From an uncultured Lachnospiraceae bacterium (GTDB lineage: Bacteria; Bacillota; Clostridia; Lachnospirales; Lachnospiraceae): DNA of 13,196 nucleotides. The stretch covers positions 1-13,196 of the forward strand of contig CAJTJZ010000077.1 in assembly GCA_910576895.1 (NCBI GenBank), read 5' to 3'. Shown here one piece after another: positions 6,020-12,092 of this stretch; the stretch's first letter is position 1, and each line of letters opens with the position of its first letter. Made by a program: the position numbers and the translations under genes. Under the pieces are notes generated by a model. It saw only the letters and a list, made by a program, of their open reading frames with translations. It was not told the origin of the DNA and did no database searches.

Positions 6020-6054
6020 TTTTATAAAAAAGCAGCACCCACATTGGATACTGC
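6020..6054 (-). terminator. Intrinsic terminator after the BRO antirepressor gene
   Basis: Leftward GCAGTATCC (6054-6046) pairs over nine bases (three G-U pairs) with GGGTGCTGC (6040-6032) around a five-base loop, followed by TTTTTTAT. It lies about 35 bases past the BRO gene stop and just before the next promoter. Confidence 0.8.
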
Positions 6055-6089
6055 CAAAATACCTACTATTCTATTTCTTTGTCATTTTT

Positions 6090-6887
6090 TTAACTTGCTT
6101 TTTTCTGTATTATGTCGCTTATATCTATATTTGCATCTCTGCACATTGCTACTGCTGTGCTGATTGCTTGCGGAAGTTCATCATCATTTAAGAAGTCAAG
6201 TGTTCCTTTCTTTTTACTTCCACCATTGTTTAAATGAGCGGTTTTTCTTGCATTAAGATTTATGCTGTATCTGTAAAGCAGTTCTTTCTTGAAATCCCTC
6301 CATGCTGTTTTATAATCGCCACCGATACCATGTCCGTATGCTCTTACAATAGCGTTTATCAACGGTCTGTCAACCCATTCTAAAACTTTTTGGGATAGCA
6401 AATCATTTTCTGCCGAAAGAGTTTTTATCTTATTCTGCTTTTCCTCAATCCCTGTCAAAAGACCTTGTATAATAGTTTTCTGTTCTTCTGGAATATCTGA
6501 AAAATATGTATCAATCATCTTTTCAGCATTATTTACGTAACCGCCAGTCTTGCGAATGGTCTTTAATATCTCCTTGACCTTTTTCTTGAACTGTTTAGCA
6601 ATCGGCTTACGGCTTTGCATGAGAACTTCATACAGTCCATCTTCTGTTAAAAACCAAGTATTTGAACCAACCTCATTATTGTTAAGGTTCGTAAAAATCT
6701 TTTGTTTTTCATCTTCATCGACAATAGAAATCATAGCTGATACATTATAATTACCTTTACCGTCTTTTGAATAATCAATCATTTGTGCCACATCAGATGC
6801 TTTGAATAGTGGATTCTCTGCTGTTCCATACACCTTAAACTGCTTTCCTAATACTTCCTGTTCGTTTAATATTTTAATCTCATTCAT
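6090..6887 (-). CDS. BRO-N family phage antirepressor
   Basis: 265 residues. Residues about 8-105 match the BRO-N domain: FKVYGTAENPLFKASDVAQMIDYS, an acidic turn (VDEDEKQKIF), and TWFLTEDGLYEVLMQSRKPIAKQFKKKVKEIL. A charged coiled coil follows at about 120-165, then a conserved-looking C-terminal domain (WVDRPLINAIVRAYGHGIGGDYKTAWRDFKKELL) of the sort found at the end of phage Ant proteins. BRO-N binds DNA and acts as an antirepressor or anti-immunity switch in phages. The ATG at 6887 is preferred over the upstream TTG at 6908, because AAAGGCGG lies between them. It ends in an intrinsic terminator and has a long structured leader. It is the second antirepressor in the window, and no phage structural genes are visible. 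Confidence 0.85.
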   Translation of the reverse strand: MNEIKILNEQEVLGKQFKVYGTAENPLFKASDVAQMIDYSKDGKGNYNVSAMISIVDEDEKQKIFTNLNNNEVGSNTWFLTEDGLYEVLMQSRKPIAKQFKKKVKEILKTIRKTGGYVNNAEKMIDTYFSDIPEEQKTIIQGLLTGIEEKQNKIKTLSAENDLLSQKVLEWVDRPLINAIVRAYGHGIGGDYKTAWRDFKKELLYRYSINLNARKTAHLNNGGSKKKGTLDFLNDDELPQAISTAVAMCRDANIDISDIIQKKAS

Positions 6888-6916
6888 ATCTCTACCGCCT
6901 TTCCGCAAATATTTAT

Positions 6917-6984
6917 GCCTTATTGTTAAACATAGGGAAACTGTCTAAGGCTTGACGGCTTTCGGGAACGACCCTATCCCTATG
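6917..6984 (-). promoter_or_regulatory. Structured, possibly pseudoknotted leader of the BRO gene
   Basis: In the leftward RNA, CATAGGGA (6984-6977) pairs perfectly with TCCCTATG (6938-6931). Inside the loop, GCCTTA (6951-6946) is complementary to TAAGGC (6922-6917), which lies just beyond the outer stem, so an H-type pseudoknot is possible. The downstream strand ends about 30 bases before the ATG and close to the ribosome site, where it could affect initiation. I do not recognise it as a known riboswitch class. Confidence 0.45.
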
Positions 6985-7078
6985 ATATAACCATTTTTAT
7001 TTTTCTCTTATGATAAACTGAATATTGTCTATCAATCAGATTGTTTAATATATGGGAAAATTCTTGCTATGTACTTTG

Positions 7079-7131
7079 ACAAAATAAAAAGCACCTCGAA
7101 AGTCTTGTTAGCGTCAAGACCTCCGGGTGCT
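7079..7131 (-). terminator. Two-tier hairpin terminator after the small membrane protein gene
   Basis: Outer stem AGCACC (7131-7126) with GGTGCT (7095-7090); inner stem GTCTTG (7120-7115) with CAAGAC (7107-7102); followed leftward by TTTTTATTTT. It lies between the 61-aa gene and the BRO leader, so it either ends the former or acts as an attenuator for read-through into the BRO gene. The stretch 7132-7278 is AT-rich and I see nothing else in it. Confidence 0.65.
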
Positions 7132-7278
7132 GATAATTGCTCCCTCAATACTTAATCTTATAGTAAAGTCACTGTTAAATTAAAGATAATCATATCCTTA
7201 TTACATAGAAAAGTCAAGATAAAATTTAAAGTTTTTAAAAGAAGTTTCTATTGTTTCTTAAAATAAGTCAAAAAAATT

Positions 7279-7464
7279 CTATCTATTTTCTTTCAACCTT
7301 TGAATTTCAGATTCAGAAACATTTCGGTATATTTCAAAATTCCTTTTTATTTCTTCAATCCTTAATCCAAGAATTTCATTTTCAAACTTTATCTTTTGTA
7401 TTTTATTACACTGAATAGCAAAACAAATAGTAAAAGCTATCACTAATCCTACCATGAAATCCAT
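7279..7464 (-). CDS. 61-aa membrane/coiled-coil protein
   Basis: The N-terminal 18 residues form a hydrophobic segment (MDFMVGLVIAFTICFAI), followed by a charged helical region (residues 23-61) with heptad-like hydrophobics (IQKIKFENEILGLRIEEI...). An AAGGAG ribosome site lies eight bases before the ATG. The layout suits a small membrane-anchored coiled-coil protein, but I recognise no family. A possible promoter (TTGTCA, 17 bases, TATTAA) lies directly upstream and is weak. A two-tier terminator follows. Its relation to the neighbouring toxin-antitoxin module, about 180 bases upstream, is unclear. Confidence 0.65.
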   Translation of the reverse strand: MDFMVGLVIAFTICFAIQCNKIQKIKFENEILGLRIEEIKRNFEIYRNVSESEIQRLKENR

Positions 7465-7522
7465 TATTATCTCCTTTTATTTAATAATTATTTAAAACTA
7501 TATTGACAAAATAAAAAAATCC

Positions 7523-7551
7523 TTGAAAACCTACTTTTAATATGATATAGT
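7523..7551 (+). promoter_or_regulatory. Antitoxin-RNA promoter, toxin-antitoxin module 1
   Basis: TTGAAA (7523-7528), 17 bases, TATAGT (7546-7551), reading rightward toward the end of the toxin gene. The second module has the same -35, the same spacer length and the shared strings CCTTGAAAA and ATATGATATA, so the two antisense promoters are clearly related. Confidence 0.7.
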
Positions 7552-7557
7552 AAGAAC

Positions 7558-7655
7558 AGAAATGAGAAGCCAGAAGCGGCTACCCTCAATAATTAACACA
7601 TAATACTTTTAGCACCAGCCGTCAGCTATTGCAGTAGTTGGCGGCTAATTTCTTC
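7558..7655 (+). ncRNA. Antisense antitoxin RNA, module 1
   Basis: Predicted rightward RNA of about 95 bases, from the promoter at 7523-7551 to just beyond a strong hairpin: GCCGTCAGCTA (7618-7628) with TAGTTGGCGGC (7635-7645), 11 pairs including two G-U. It converges on the leftward toxin mRNA, overlapping its 3' end and the toxin stop codon at 7645, so it can base-pair with the toxin mRNA. The T-tract after the hairpin is weak (TAATTTCTT), so the exact end is uncertain; the hairpin may terminate both transcripts. Confidence 0.65.
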
Positions 7656-7737
7656 CCTTAAATAGCTGATAACATAAGCTAATAAGGGCTACAAGGAAAA
7701 TACCTGTCTGAATTAAATCAGAATATGTAATATCCAT
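7645..7737 (-). CDS. Holin-like type I toxin, module 1
   Basis: 30-residue peptide starting MDITYSDLIQTGIFL with a single hydrophobic helix (residues 8-25) and a basic tail (KGRN). This is the pattern of the putative holin-like toxin family (Hol_Tox; TxpA/BsrG-like), small peptides that insert in the membrane when not silenced by antisense RNA. The start is set by AAAGGAGGG eight bases upstream, sequestered in a perfect 7-bp stem. A promoter with an extended -10 lies at 7830-7858 and a convergent antisense RNA overlaps the 3' end. The gene is too short for most gene finders. Toxicity is inferred from family and layout. Confidence 0.8.
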   Translation of the reverse strand: MDITYSDLIQTGIFLVALISLCYQLFKGRN

Positions 7738-7744
7738 TGCAATC

Positions 7745-7770
7745 GCCCTCCTTTCTTTCGTCTGGAGGGC
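7745..7770 (-). promoter_or_regulatory. Hairpin hiding the toxin 1 ribosome site
   Basis: GCCCTCC (7770-7764 leftward) pairs perfectly with GGAGGGC (7751-7745), which is the toxin ribosome site. A full-length message would be translated poorly until refolded, as in other type I toxin mRNAs. A further CCCTC/GAGGG hairpin lies immediately upstream, at 7777-7795. Confidence 0.75.
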
Positions 7771-7829
7771 TTTTTAGACCCTCCGAAAAGAGGGTAGCCG
7801 CCTTGACTTCATGGTTTCCCATGTGACAA

Positions 7830-7858
7830 ATAATAACACAAATCCCTTTGCAAAGCAA
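7830..7858 (-). promoter_or_regulatory. Toxin 1 promoter
   Basis: Leftward TTGCTT (7858-7853), 17 bases, TATTAT (7835-7830) with TGT directly before the -10 (extended -10). The predicted start is near 7823, and the message begins with a CATGG-GAAA-CCATG hairpin that has a GNRA-type loop. Confidence 0.6.
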
Positions 7859-7875
7859 TGAAAAGATTTATCATA

Positions 7876-8040
7876 TTAACAAATTGATTCTTTTTTCGTT
7901 TCAGGACAGTATATTATAGCTTTATATCCGCCCTTATATTCTTTAGTATAATATATGCTCTCTTTTGAAAGAACATCTTCCACAAACAGAACATCCCATT
8001 GACCATTGTTAGAAATTGCATTAAATTCTTTATTATCCAT
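7876..8040 (-). CDS. 54-aa hypothetical protein downstream of the surface protein
   Basis: 54 codons from an ATG at 8040 with a good AAAGGAG ribosome site eight bases upstream, beginning MDNKEFNAISNNGQWDVLF and ending ...KKESIC. No membrane segment or known motif; it has a Trp-Asp and a Tyr-rich middle (SIYYTKEYKGGYKAIIY) that suggests a small beta-sheet fold. It starts 39 bases after the surface-protein stop and is probably co-transcribed. Its end abuts the -35 of the toxin 1 promoter. Function unknown. Confidence 0.7.
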   Translation of the reverse strand: MDNKEFNAISNNGQWDVLFVEDVLSKESIYYTKEYKGGYKAIIYCPETKKESIC

Positions 8041-8079
8041 ATAAATTACTCCTTTAGATTAAAATTACACACATCATTT

Positions 8080-10737
8080 TTATTCTATAATTTCAAACTT
8101 ATATCCTTTTCCCTTTGCCCATGTTTCAGCATAAGAATCAGATTTTCCATAGACAATTGACAGGCTATAGCAATACTGGAATACTGTATCATCAATCTTT
8201 GTTACCGTCGCTGGAATTGTTACTTTTTCTAAAGAAGCACAGGACTGGAAAGCGGATCTGCCTACGGCTATTGTACTTGCAGGTAAAACAACTTCTTTAA
8301 GAGAAGAACAATCTTTAAATAATCCCTCTGGTATATACTGCATATTCTTTGATAGAGTCGCTTCTTTCAAGTTTGAGCAGCCAGAAAATGCACCATCTCC
8401 TATATTAGATTCAATTTGCTCATAACCATATTCATCTACACTATATTTAGACGTTATGCTATCAGGAATAATTATTTTTTCTAAACTGATACAATCTGAA
8501 AATGCATGATAATCTATACGTGTTATATTCTCAATATTAATATTTTTTAATTTTATACAATCACTAAAAGCGTGCATTCCAATATCAGTAACGCTTTTAG
8601 GCAATACCACATTTTCTAAATTATTACAACTATTAAAACAATCATTTGGTATATTCTTCACTTTATTAGGTATTGTTATTGATGTAAGATTATCGCAATC
8701 ATGGAAACAGTAATTTCCCATTTCTTCAAGTGTTTCAGGCAATTCAATACTTTCAATTTCTAAACAACTATAAAATGCACTTTCTCCTAAACGTTTTATG
8801 TTCTTGGATAATGTTATATCTTTTAAATAATAGCAACTAAAAAATGCCTGATTATCAATCTCTACAACACTATCTGGCATTGTAGCAGTCTTAAGATTCC
8901 CCATACCTCTAAAAGCACCAACGCCAATTGTCGTAACTCCATCTGGAATTGTTATCTTTGTAGCCTTTTCTTTATTTAAACAGCCGATAACCACCGTTCC
9001 TTGGCTATTGTAAATAAGTTCCGCCTCAACATCTCCCTCTACATTGATTGTTACGGAATCCATATATCTATCATTAACATAAACAGTAATCGTTGTTTCT
9101 CCCGGGAACAAAGCTTTTACTTCCCCTGAATCGCTAATTGTTAAAACATCTGTATTAGAACTTTCCCATCTTATAGTAGCATTATTTGGTACATTAGATG
9201 ATGAAGCTGTTAAAGTCTTCACATCTCCTACCATTAGCTTTTCAGGATTATCAATATAGAAATATATTTCCTCTGGCTCTTTTTCTTCAACAGAAATTGT
9301 CACAGAATCCATGATTTTCCCATTAAGCAAAACAGAAATTGTTGCTTCACCAACTGAAAGAGCCTTCAATTCTCCTTTATCACTTACTGTTAATATTTCT
9401 GGATTGGAACTTTCCCATGTAATCTTAGCGTCAGATGGTATGCCAGATGATGATGTACTTAAAGTTTCTGTACTTCCCACAGTTAGCGTTCCCGGATTAT
9501 TGATACTGATATAGCTATTATCATAAACTTTGCATTTTATTTCTACACATACTACATTACCTATCATTCCAGTAATTTTAGTAGTTCCTTCTTTCAATGC
9601 TGTTATAATACCATCTTTATTCACAGATGCAATAGCTGAATTTTCAGACTTCCATTGTAAGCTTTTTACATCAACATAGTCTAAACTCTCTTTAATATCG
9701 AATTTTTCCTGAATATCTATATACTGACTGCCTTCTATTTTCACAACTTCCACATTAATAGCCGCAGCTAATCCTTTGGTTGTAGCTGCCTTTATCGTTG
9801 CTGTTCCCGGACATAAACCATATGCTTTGCCATTTTGATCAACTTTCAATATCTTCTCATCGGAAGAACTCCAAGTTACTTTTCCAATATCTGTAGATCC
9901 AGACATAGAAATATCATAATATCTTGTACTTCCATATTCTATGATTTCTTTTTCCACAATGGAAATAGTATTGGTATTTGTAACAACTGTTGTTCCACCA
10001 GAACCACTTCCAGAACCATTATTTGAACTTCCATTTCCCCCAGAAATTGATATATGTGGTGGAATTGTGCTTGATGAATTATTTTTATTTTCCTCGTTTT
10101 GTTCTGGCTTATTTCCTGAATTTGTATTATCTATTGGCTTTTGGGTATTATTTCCCGGATTCGTATTCTCTACAGAATCATTTGTATCAGGAGTATCATT
10201 TTCGTTCTCTTTTACAGTTACTTTGCATTTTAACGTTTTTCCAAAGACTTCCGGAATAACTGCTTTAATGGTAGCTTTTCCTTCTCCTACTGCAACAACT
10301 TCACCGTTATAGACAGTAGCAACTTCGTTATTTGTACTTACCCAATTGATATCAGCACGTTTCGAAACACCAGATGCCTTTAATTTCTTGTTTTCCCCTA
10401 CAAGCAAATTCATTGATGTTTGGTTTAATTTCTGCTTTTTAACTGTTACCTTGCATTTATAGTTCTTTTTTTCTACTTTAGCTATAACCTTAGTACTGCC
10501 AGACTTCTTTGCCTTAATCTTTCCCTTCTTGTTTACAGATACAATCTTTTTGTTCTTACTTTTCCATGTCGCCGACTTCTTTGCATTTTTCATCTGCAAT
10601 TTTGCAGAATCTCCAATACAAAGGCTGATAGACTTTTTACTTAATTTTGGTGCTTTTGCCGCCTGAATTGGTGTCTGCATTACCATGCTTGCTACAAGAG
10701 TCATTGACAAAGAAAAAAATAACTTATTTCTCTTCAT
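8080..10737 (-). CDS. Secreted Big_2/BspA-type LRR surface protein
   Basis: 885 residues. The ATG at 10737 (MKRNKLFFSLSMTLVASMVM...) has a GCGAGG ribosome site and begins a signal peptide (cleavage probably after residue 26-27, QAA-K). The open frame extends 54 codons further upstream, but that part is untranslated leader. Six Ig-like Big_2 units follow at about 30-100, 104-177, 258-334, 335-406, 408-485 and 490-567. An Asn/Ser/Gly-rich linker (178-250) separates units 2 and 3. From about 575 to the end there are eleven BspA-type LRR_5 units of the form AF-x-x-C-x-x-L-x-x-I-x-I-P. No LPXTG motif, choline-binding repeat or C-terminal membrane helix is visible, so it is probably secreted or loosely wall-bound. 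Relatives mediate adhesion in gut and oral bacteria. It lies between two toxin-antitoxin modules and may be co-transcribed with a 54-aa gene. Confidence 0.9.
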   Translation of the reverse strand: MKRNKLFFSLSMTLVASMVMQTPIQAAKAPKLSKKSISLCIGDSAKLQMKNAKKSATWKSKNKKIVSVNKKGKIKAKKSGSTKVIAKVEKKNYKCKVTVKKQKLNQTSMNLLVGENKKLKASGVSKRADINWVSTNNEVATVYNGEVVAVGEGKATIKAVIPEVFGKTLKCKVTVKENENDTPDTNDSVENTNPGNNTQKPIDNTNSGNKPEQNEENKNNSSSTIPPHISISGGNGSSNNGSGSGSGGTTVVTNTNTISIVEKEIIEYGSTRYYDISMSGSTDIGKVTWSSSDEKILKVDQNGKAYGLCPGTATIKAATTKGLAAAINVEVVKIEGSQYIDIQEKFDIKESLDYVDVKSLQWKSENSAIASVNKDGIITALKEGTTKITGMIGNVVCVEIKCKVYDNSYISINNPGTLTVGSTETLSTSSSGIPSDAKITWESSNPEILTVSDKGELKALSVGEATISVLLNGKIMDSVTISVEEKEPEEIYFYIDNPEKLMVGDVKTLTASSSNVPNNATIRWESSNTDVLTISDSGEVKALFPGETTITVYVNDRYMDSVTINVEGDVEAELIYNSQGTVVIGCLNKEKATKITIPDGVTTIGVGAFRGMGNLKTATMPDSVVEIDNQAFFSCYYLKDITLSKNIKRLGESAFYSCLEIESIELPETLEEMGNYCFHDCDNLTSITIPNKVKNIPNDCFNSCNNLENVVLPKSVTDIGMHAFSDCIKLKNINIENITRIDYHAFSDCISLEKIIIPDSITSKYSVDEYGYEQIESNIGDGAFSGCSNLKEATLSKNMQYIPEGLFKDCSSLKEVVLPASTIAVGRSAFQSCASLEKVTIPATVTKIDDTVFQYCYSLSIVYGKSDSYAETWAKGKGYKFEIIE
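9037..9516 (-). repeat. Internal duplication encoding Big_2 units 5 and 6
   Basis: Two consecutive segments of about 240 bases (9283-9516 and 9037-9270) encode near-parallel units: both read I-x-NP-x-x-L-x-VG, then TWESSN or RWESSN, then SDxGE-x-KAL, and end MDSVTI-x-VE. They are more alike than any other pair of Ig-like units in the protein, suggesting a recent tandem duplication. Confidence 0.7.
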
Positions 10738-10841
10738 AATTTTTCCTCGCTTTCGTTTTTCTAAGAGTGTATCACAAATTGGAAGAAAATGGAATAATTT
10801 TATCGAAAATAGTAAATATAAAAGAAAAATTTCAGAAAGCC

Positions 10842-10870
10842 TTGAAAAATATTTCTGGATATGATATATT
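10842..10870 (+). promoter_or_regulatory. Antitoxin-RNA promoter, toxin-antitoxin module 2
   Basis: TTGAAA (10842-10847), 17 bases, TATATT (10865-10870), rightward. It shares CCTTGAAAA and ATATGATATA with the module 1 antisense promoter. Confidence 0.7.
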
Positions 10871-10876
10871 GAAAAC

Positions 10877-10972
10877 AGAAAAAGGAAGCAACCGCCCACA
10901 AAGTGGTTGACCTCCGAAATAGGTTATGAGCCTGCTCGCACCGGTCAAGTACAAGGCAGGCTTATTATTTAT
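10877..10972 (+). ncRNA. Antisense antitoxin RNA, module 2
   Basis: Predicted rightward RNA of about 95 bases ending at a terminator: AGCCTGC (10929-10935) with GCAGGCT (10956-10962), followed by TATTATTTATTT. It overlaps the 3' end of the convergent toxin mRNA, reaching the toxin stop at 10969-10971. It also contains an internal hairpin, AACCGCCCACAAAGTGGTT (10890-10908). Confidence 0.65.
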
Positions 10973-11088
10973 TTACGCTTGTTTTTCCTATCGTTTAAAT
11001 AGGCAAGCAACGCAACAATCAATCTTCCAGCAGAAATTACTAATCCTGCGGCAGATAAGAAAATCGAAATAACTTGAAATTCTGTCAT
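10969..11088 (-). CDS. Holin-like type I toxin, module 2
   Basis: 39-residue peptide beginning MTEFQVISIFLSAAGLV, with a hydrophobic helix at about 6-30 interrupted by one Arg (GRLIV), ending in a basic tail (NDRKNKRK). This fits the putative holin-like toxin family (Hol_Tox). GGGAGGTGA, seven bases before the ATG, is a strong ribosome site held in a hairpin. The promoter is at 11160-11188 and a convergent antisense RNA covers the end. A 66-aa frame across the same bases in another phase is a shadow. It differs from toxin 1 in sequence but shares its layout. Confidence 0.8.
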   Translation of the reverse strand: MTEFQVISIFLSAAGLVISAGRLIVALLAYLNDRKNKRK

Positions 11089-11096
11089 GTGCGTCA

Positions 11097-11123
11097 CCTC
11101 CCTTCTTTTGTGAAGTAGGGAGG
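11097..11123 (-). promoter_or_regulatory. Hairpin hiding the toxin 2 ribosome site
   Basis: CCTCCC (11123-11118 leftward) pairs with GGGAGG (11102-11097) and TTC (11114-11112) with GAA (11105-11103), leaving a three-base bulge. The GGGAGG is the toxin ribosome site, so the untreated message should be poorly translated. Confidence 0.7.
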
Positions 11124-11159
11124 CTACCACCTTGTAACACGATTACTTCCGTACATAAA

Positions 11160-11188
11160 AATATAACATACTTTTTGTCGAAAATCAA
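11160..11188 (-). promoter_or_regulatory. Toxin 2 promoter
   Basis: Leftward TTGATT (11188-11183), 17 bases, TATATT (11165-11160), again with TGT before the -10 as in toxin 1. Predicted start is near 11153, giving a leader of about 65 bases. Confidence 0.7.
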
Positions 11189-11448
11189 TAAAAATAAGAT
11201 AGAATCATAAAGTGAATGTCTTAAACAATCTATTTTCTAAAAATTCATGAAAAACAAAAATTTCCCCATTTGTAACAAAAAAATAAATTTGCAAACTATC
11301 TACTATTCAAAACTAATGGAATTGCCACCGCATTATTATAAAGCTTCCATTATCCATACCTATTCCCACCGTAAAACCATATAGTTAGCTATAAGGAAAA
11401 ACATTTAAACTGCCGTGGTTATACGGTGAAATTCCTCCTGTGAAAAAT

Positions 11449-11569
11449 TGTGGATAACTTTGTGGATAAAATGTGGATAACTTTTTTAGAAACTTATAAA
11501 ACTGGCTTATTTACTTTATTCTTATTGTGGATAACTTATTTTCTAATAATTTATAAACATTGTGGATAA
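11449..11569 (-). repeat. Cluster of five perfect DnaA boxes
   Basis: TGTGGATAA, the complement of the consensus DnaA box TTATCCACA, occurs exactly at 11449-11457, 11461-11469, 11472-11480, 11526-11534 and 11561-11569, all in one orientation. Three are packed within 32 bases. They predict that host DnaA takes part in opening this origin. Confidence 0.9.
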
Positions 11570-11682
11570 CTCAAAAATTCATTCTATTGACAGAATTTAT
11601 TTTATTATTACCAAGCACCCATTAAAATCCATTATTGAATTACGGTGAAATGCCTATAAATCAATGGTTTTATATCGTATAA

Positions 11683-11773
11683 GGGGTACAATGGCTATAC
11701 CCCTAGGGGTCTAATGGCTATACCCCTAGGGGTACAATGGCTATACCCCTAGGGGTCTAATGGCTATACCCTA
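11683..11773 (+). repeat. Four tandem 22-23-bp iterons with palindromic junctions
   Basis: Copies start at 11683, 11706, 11729 and 11752; the last is one C shorter. Each begins GGGGT, contains AATGGCTATACC and ends CCCTA. They alternate between two forms (TACAATGG and TCTAATGG). Each junction makes the palindrome TACCCCTAGGGGT. Likely binding sites for the adjacent initiator protein, setting copy number. Confidence 0.85.
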
Positions 11774-11812
11774 ACTAGATCCATTTTAACTAGATCCATT
11801 TTAACTAGATCT
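11773..11812 (+). repeat. Tandem 15-bp repeats next to the iterons
   Basis: AACTAGATCCATTTT at 11773-11787 and 11788-11802, then a partial third copy AACTAGAT at 11803-11810. An imperfect ATCTATC/GATAGAT inverted repeat follows (11809-11837), just before the CopG promoter. Possible second set of regulator or initiator sites. Confidence 0.75.
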
Positions 11813-11864
11813 ATCTATCAATTTATGATGGATAGATGAATTAGTAAATAATAACAAATTTATC

Positions 11865-11893
11865 TTGATTATTTAACATTAATATGATACAAT
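11865..11893 (+). promoter_or_regulatory. Promoter of the CopG-initiator operon
   Basis: TTGATT (11865-11870), 17 bases, TACAAT (11888-11893); predicted start about 11900, with AAAGGAG at 11911-11917 before the CopG start. It lies right after the repeat arrays, so proteins bound to them could regulate it. Confidence 0.7.
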
Positions 11894-11927
11894 ACAGCTA
11901 ATATTTTAAGAAAGGAGAAGATTATCT

Positions 11928-12092
11928 ATGGAAGAAAAAGGGAAATCAATAACAGTAAGAATGGAAAATGAATTGCACAAATTAATCAAGAAAACAGCTA
12001 TAGATGAAGAAAAAACAATGAGCCAATATTTTATAGATTTGGCAATAAAAGACTTGAAAAAGAAAGGAATTAAAGTATGGCAAAAAGAATAA
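11928..12092 (+). CDS. CopG-like ribbon-helix-helix protein
   Basis: 54 residues: basic N-terminus, ribbon strand KSITVRMENELHKLIKKTA, then a helix pair (DEEKTMSQYFIDLAIKDLKKKG). This is the CopG/Arc ribbon-helix-helix fold; small proteins of this kind upstream of plasmid rep genes repress their own operon and limit copy number. AAAGGAG lies 10 bases before the ATG. The last 16 bases overlap the initiator start, so the two are translated in a coupled way. It differs clearly in sequence from the other ribbon-helix-helix protein at 2167-2346. Copy control is inferred from position. Confidence 0.8.
   Translation: MEEKGKSITVRMENELHKLIKKTAIDEEKTMSQYFIDLAIKDLKKKGIKVWQKE

Larger units (their letters stand above)
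7576..7801. repeat. 12-bp inverted repeat bracketing toxin-antitoxin module 1
   Basis: GCGGCTACCCTC at 7576-7587 is repeated exactly in inverted orientation at 7790-7801. In the leftward toxin mRNA the second copy lies near the 5' end and the complement of the first near the 3' end, so the message can close on itself by 12 pairs, if it extends that far. Confidence 0.7.
10898..11135. repeat. Imperfect inverted repeat bracketing toxin-antitoxin module 2
   Basis: ACAAAGTGGTTGACCTCC at 10898-10915 recurs imperfectly in inverted orientation at 11119-11135 (ACAAGGTGGTAGCCTCC read leftward). The position matches the 12-bp repeat in module 1 and again allows the toxin mRNA to pair its 5' and 3' ends. 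Confidence 0.55.
11189..11864 (+). other. Replication origin region (gene-free)
   Basis: A 680-base gene-free stretch between the leftward toxin module and the rightward CopG/initiator genes. From left to right it holds an AATGGAA/TTCCATT inverted repeat (11315-11351), a TATAG-TTAG-CTATA palindrome (11380-11393), five DnaA boxes, a very AT-rich zone (11480-11640), four iterons, and a 15-bp repeat array. The sequence TACGGTGAAAT-N-CCT occurs at 11422 and 11641 with one difference. The combination of DnaA boxes, an AT-rich unwinding zone, iterons and an adjacent initiator gene is the standard layout of an iteron-type origin. Confidence 0.8.

Noticed and set aside
1192..6908. An integrated prophage, suggested by two antirepressors
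   Set aside because: No capsid, portal, terminase, tail, integrase or lysis genes are visible; only regulatory genes are phage-like. A phage-plasmid extending outside the window cannot be excluded.
7504..7509. TTGACA as the -35 of another rightward promoter (also at 7074)
   Set aside because: No -10-like hexamer lies 16-18 bases downstream of either.
8080..8140. Sortase (LPXTG) anchor at the surface-protein C-terminus
   Set aside because: The protein ends in a typical LRR closing segment (KGYKFEIIE) without the motif, a hydrophobic helix or a basic tail.
9311..10312. Several rightward frames of 63-123 residues
   Set aside because: They are antisense shadows of the surface-protein gene with no ribosome sites.
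10988..11188. 66-aa leftward frame
   Set aside because: It overlaps toxin 2 in another phase and begins upstream of the toxin promoter's predicted start; the 39-aa frame has the ribosome site and the family pattern.
11683..11773. Tandem 23-bp repeats as a possible CRISPR array
   Set aside because: The units follow each other with no unique spacers and lie next to DnaA boxes and an initiator gene, so they are iterons.
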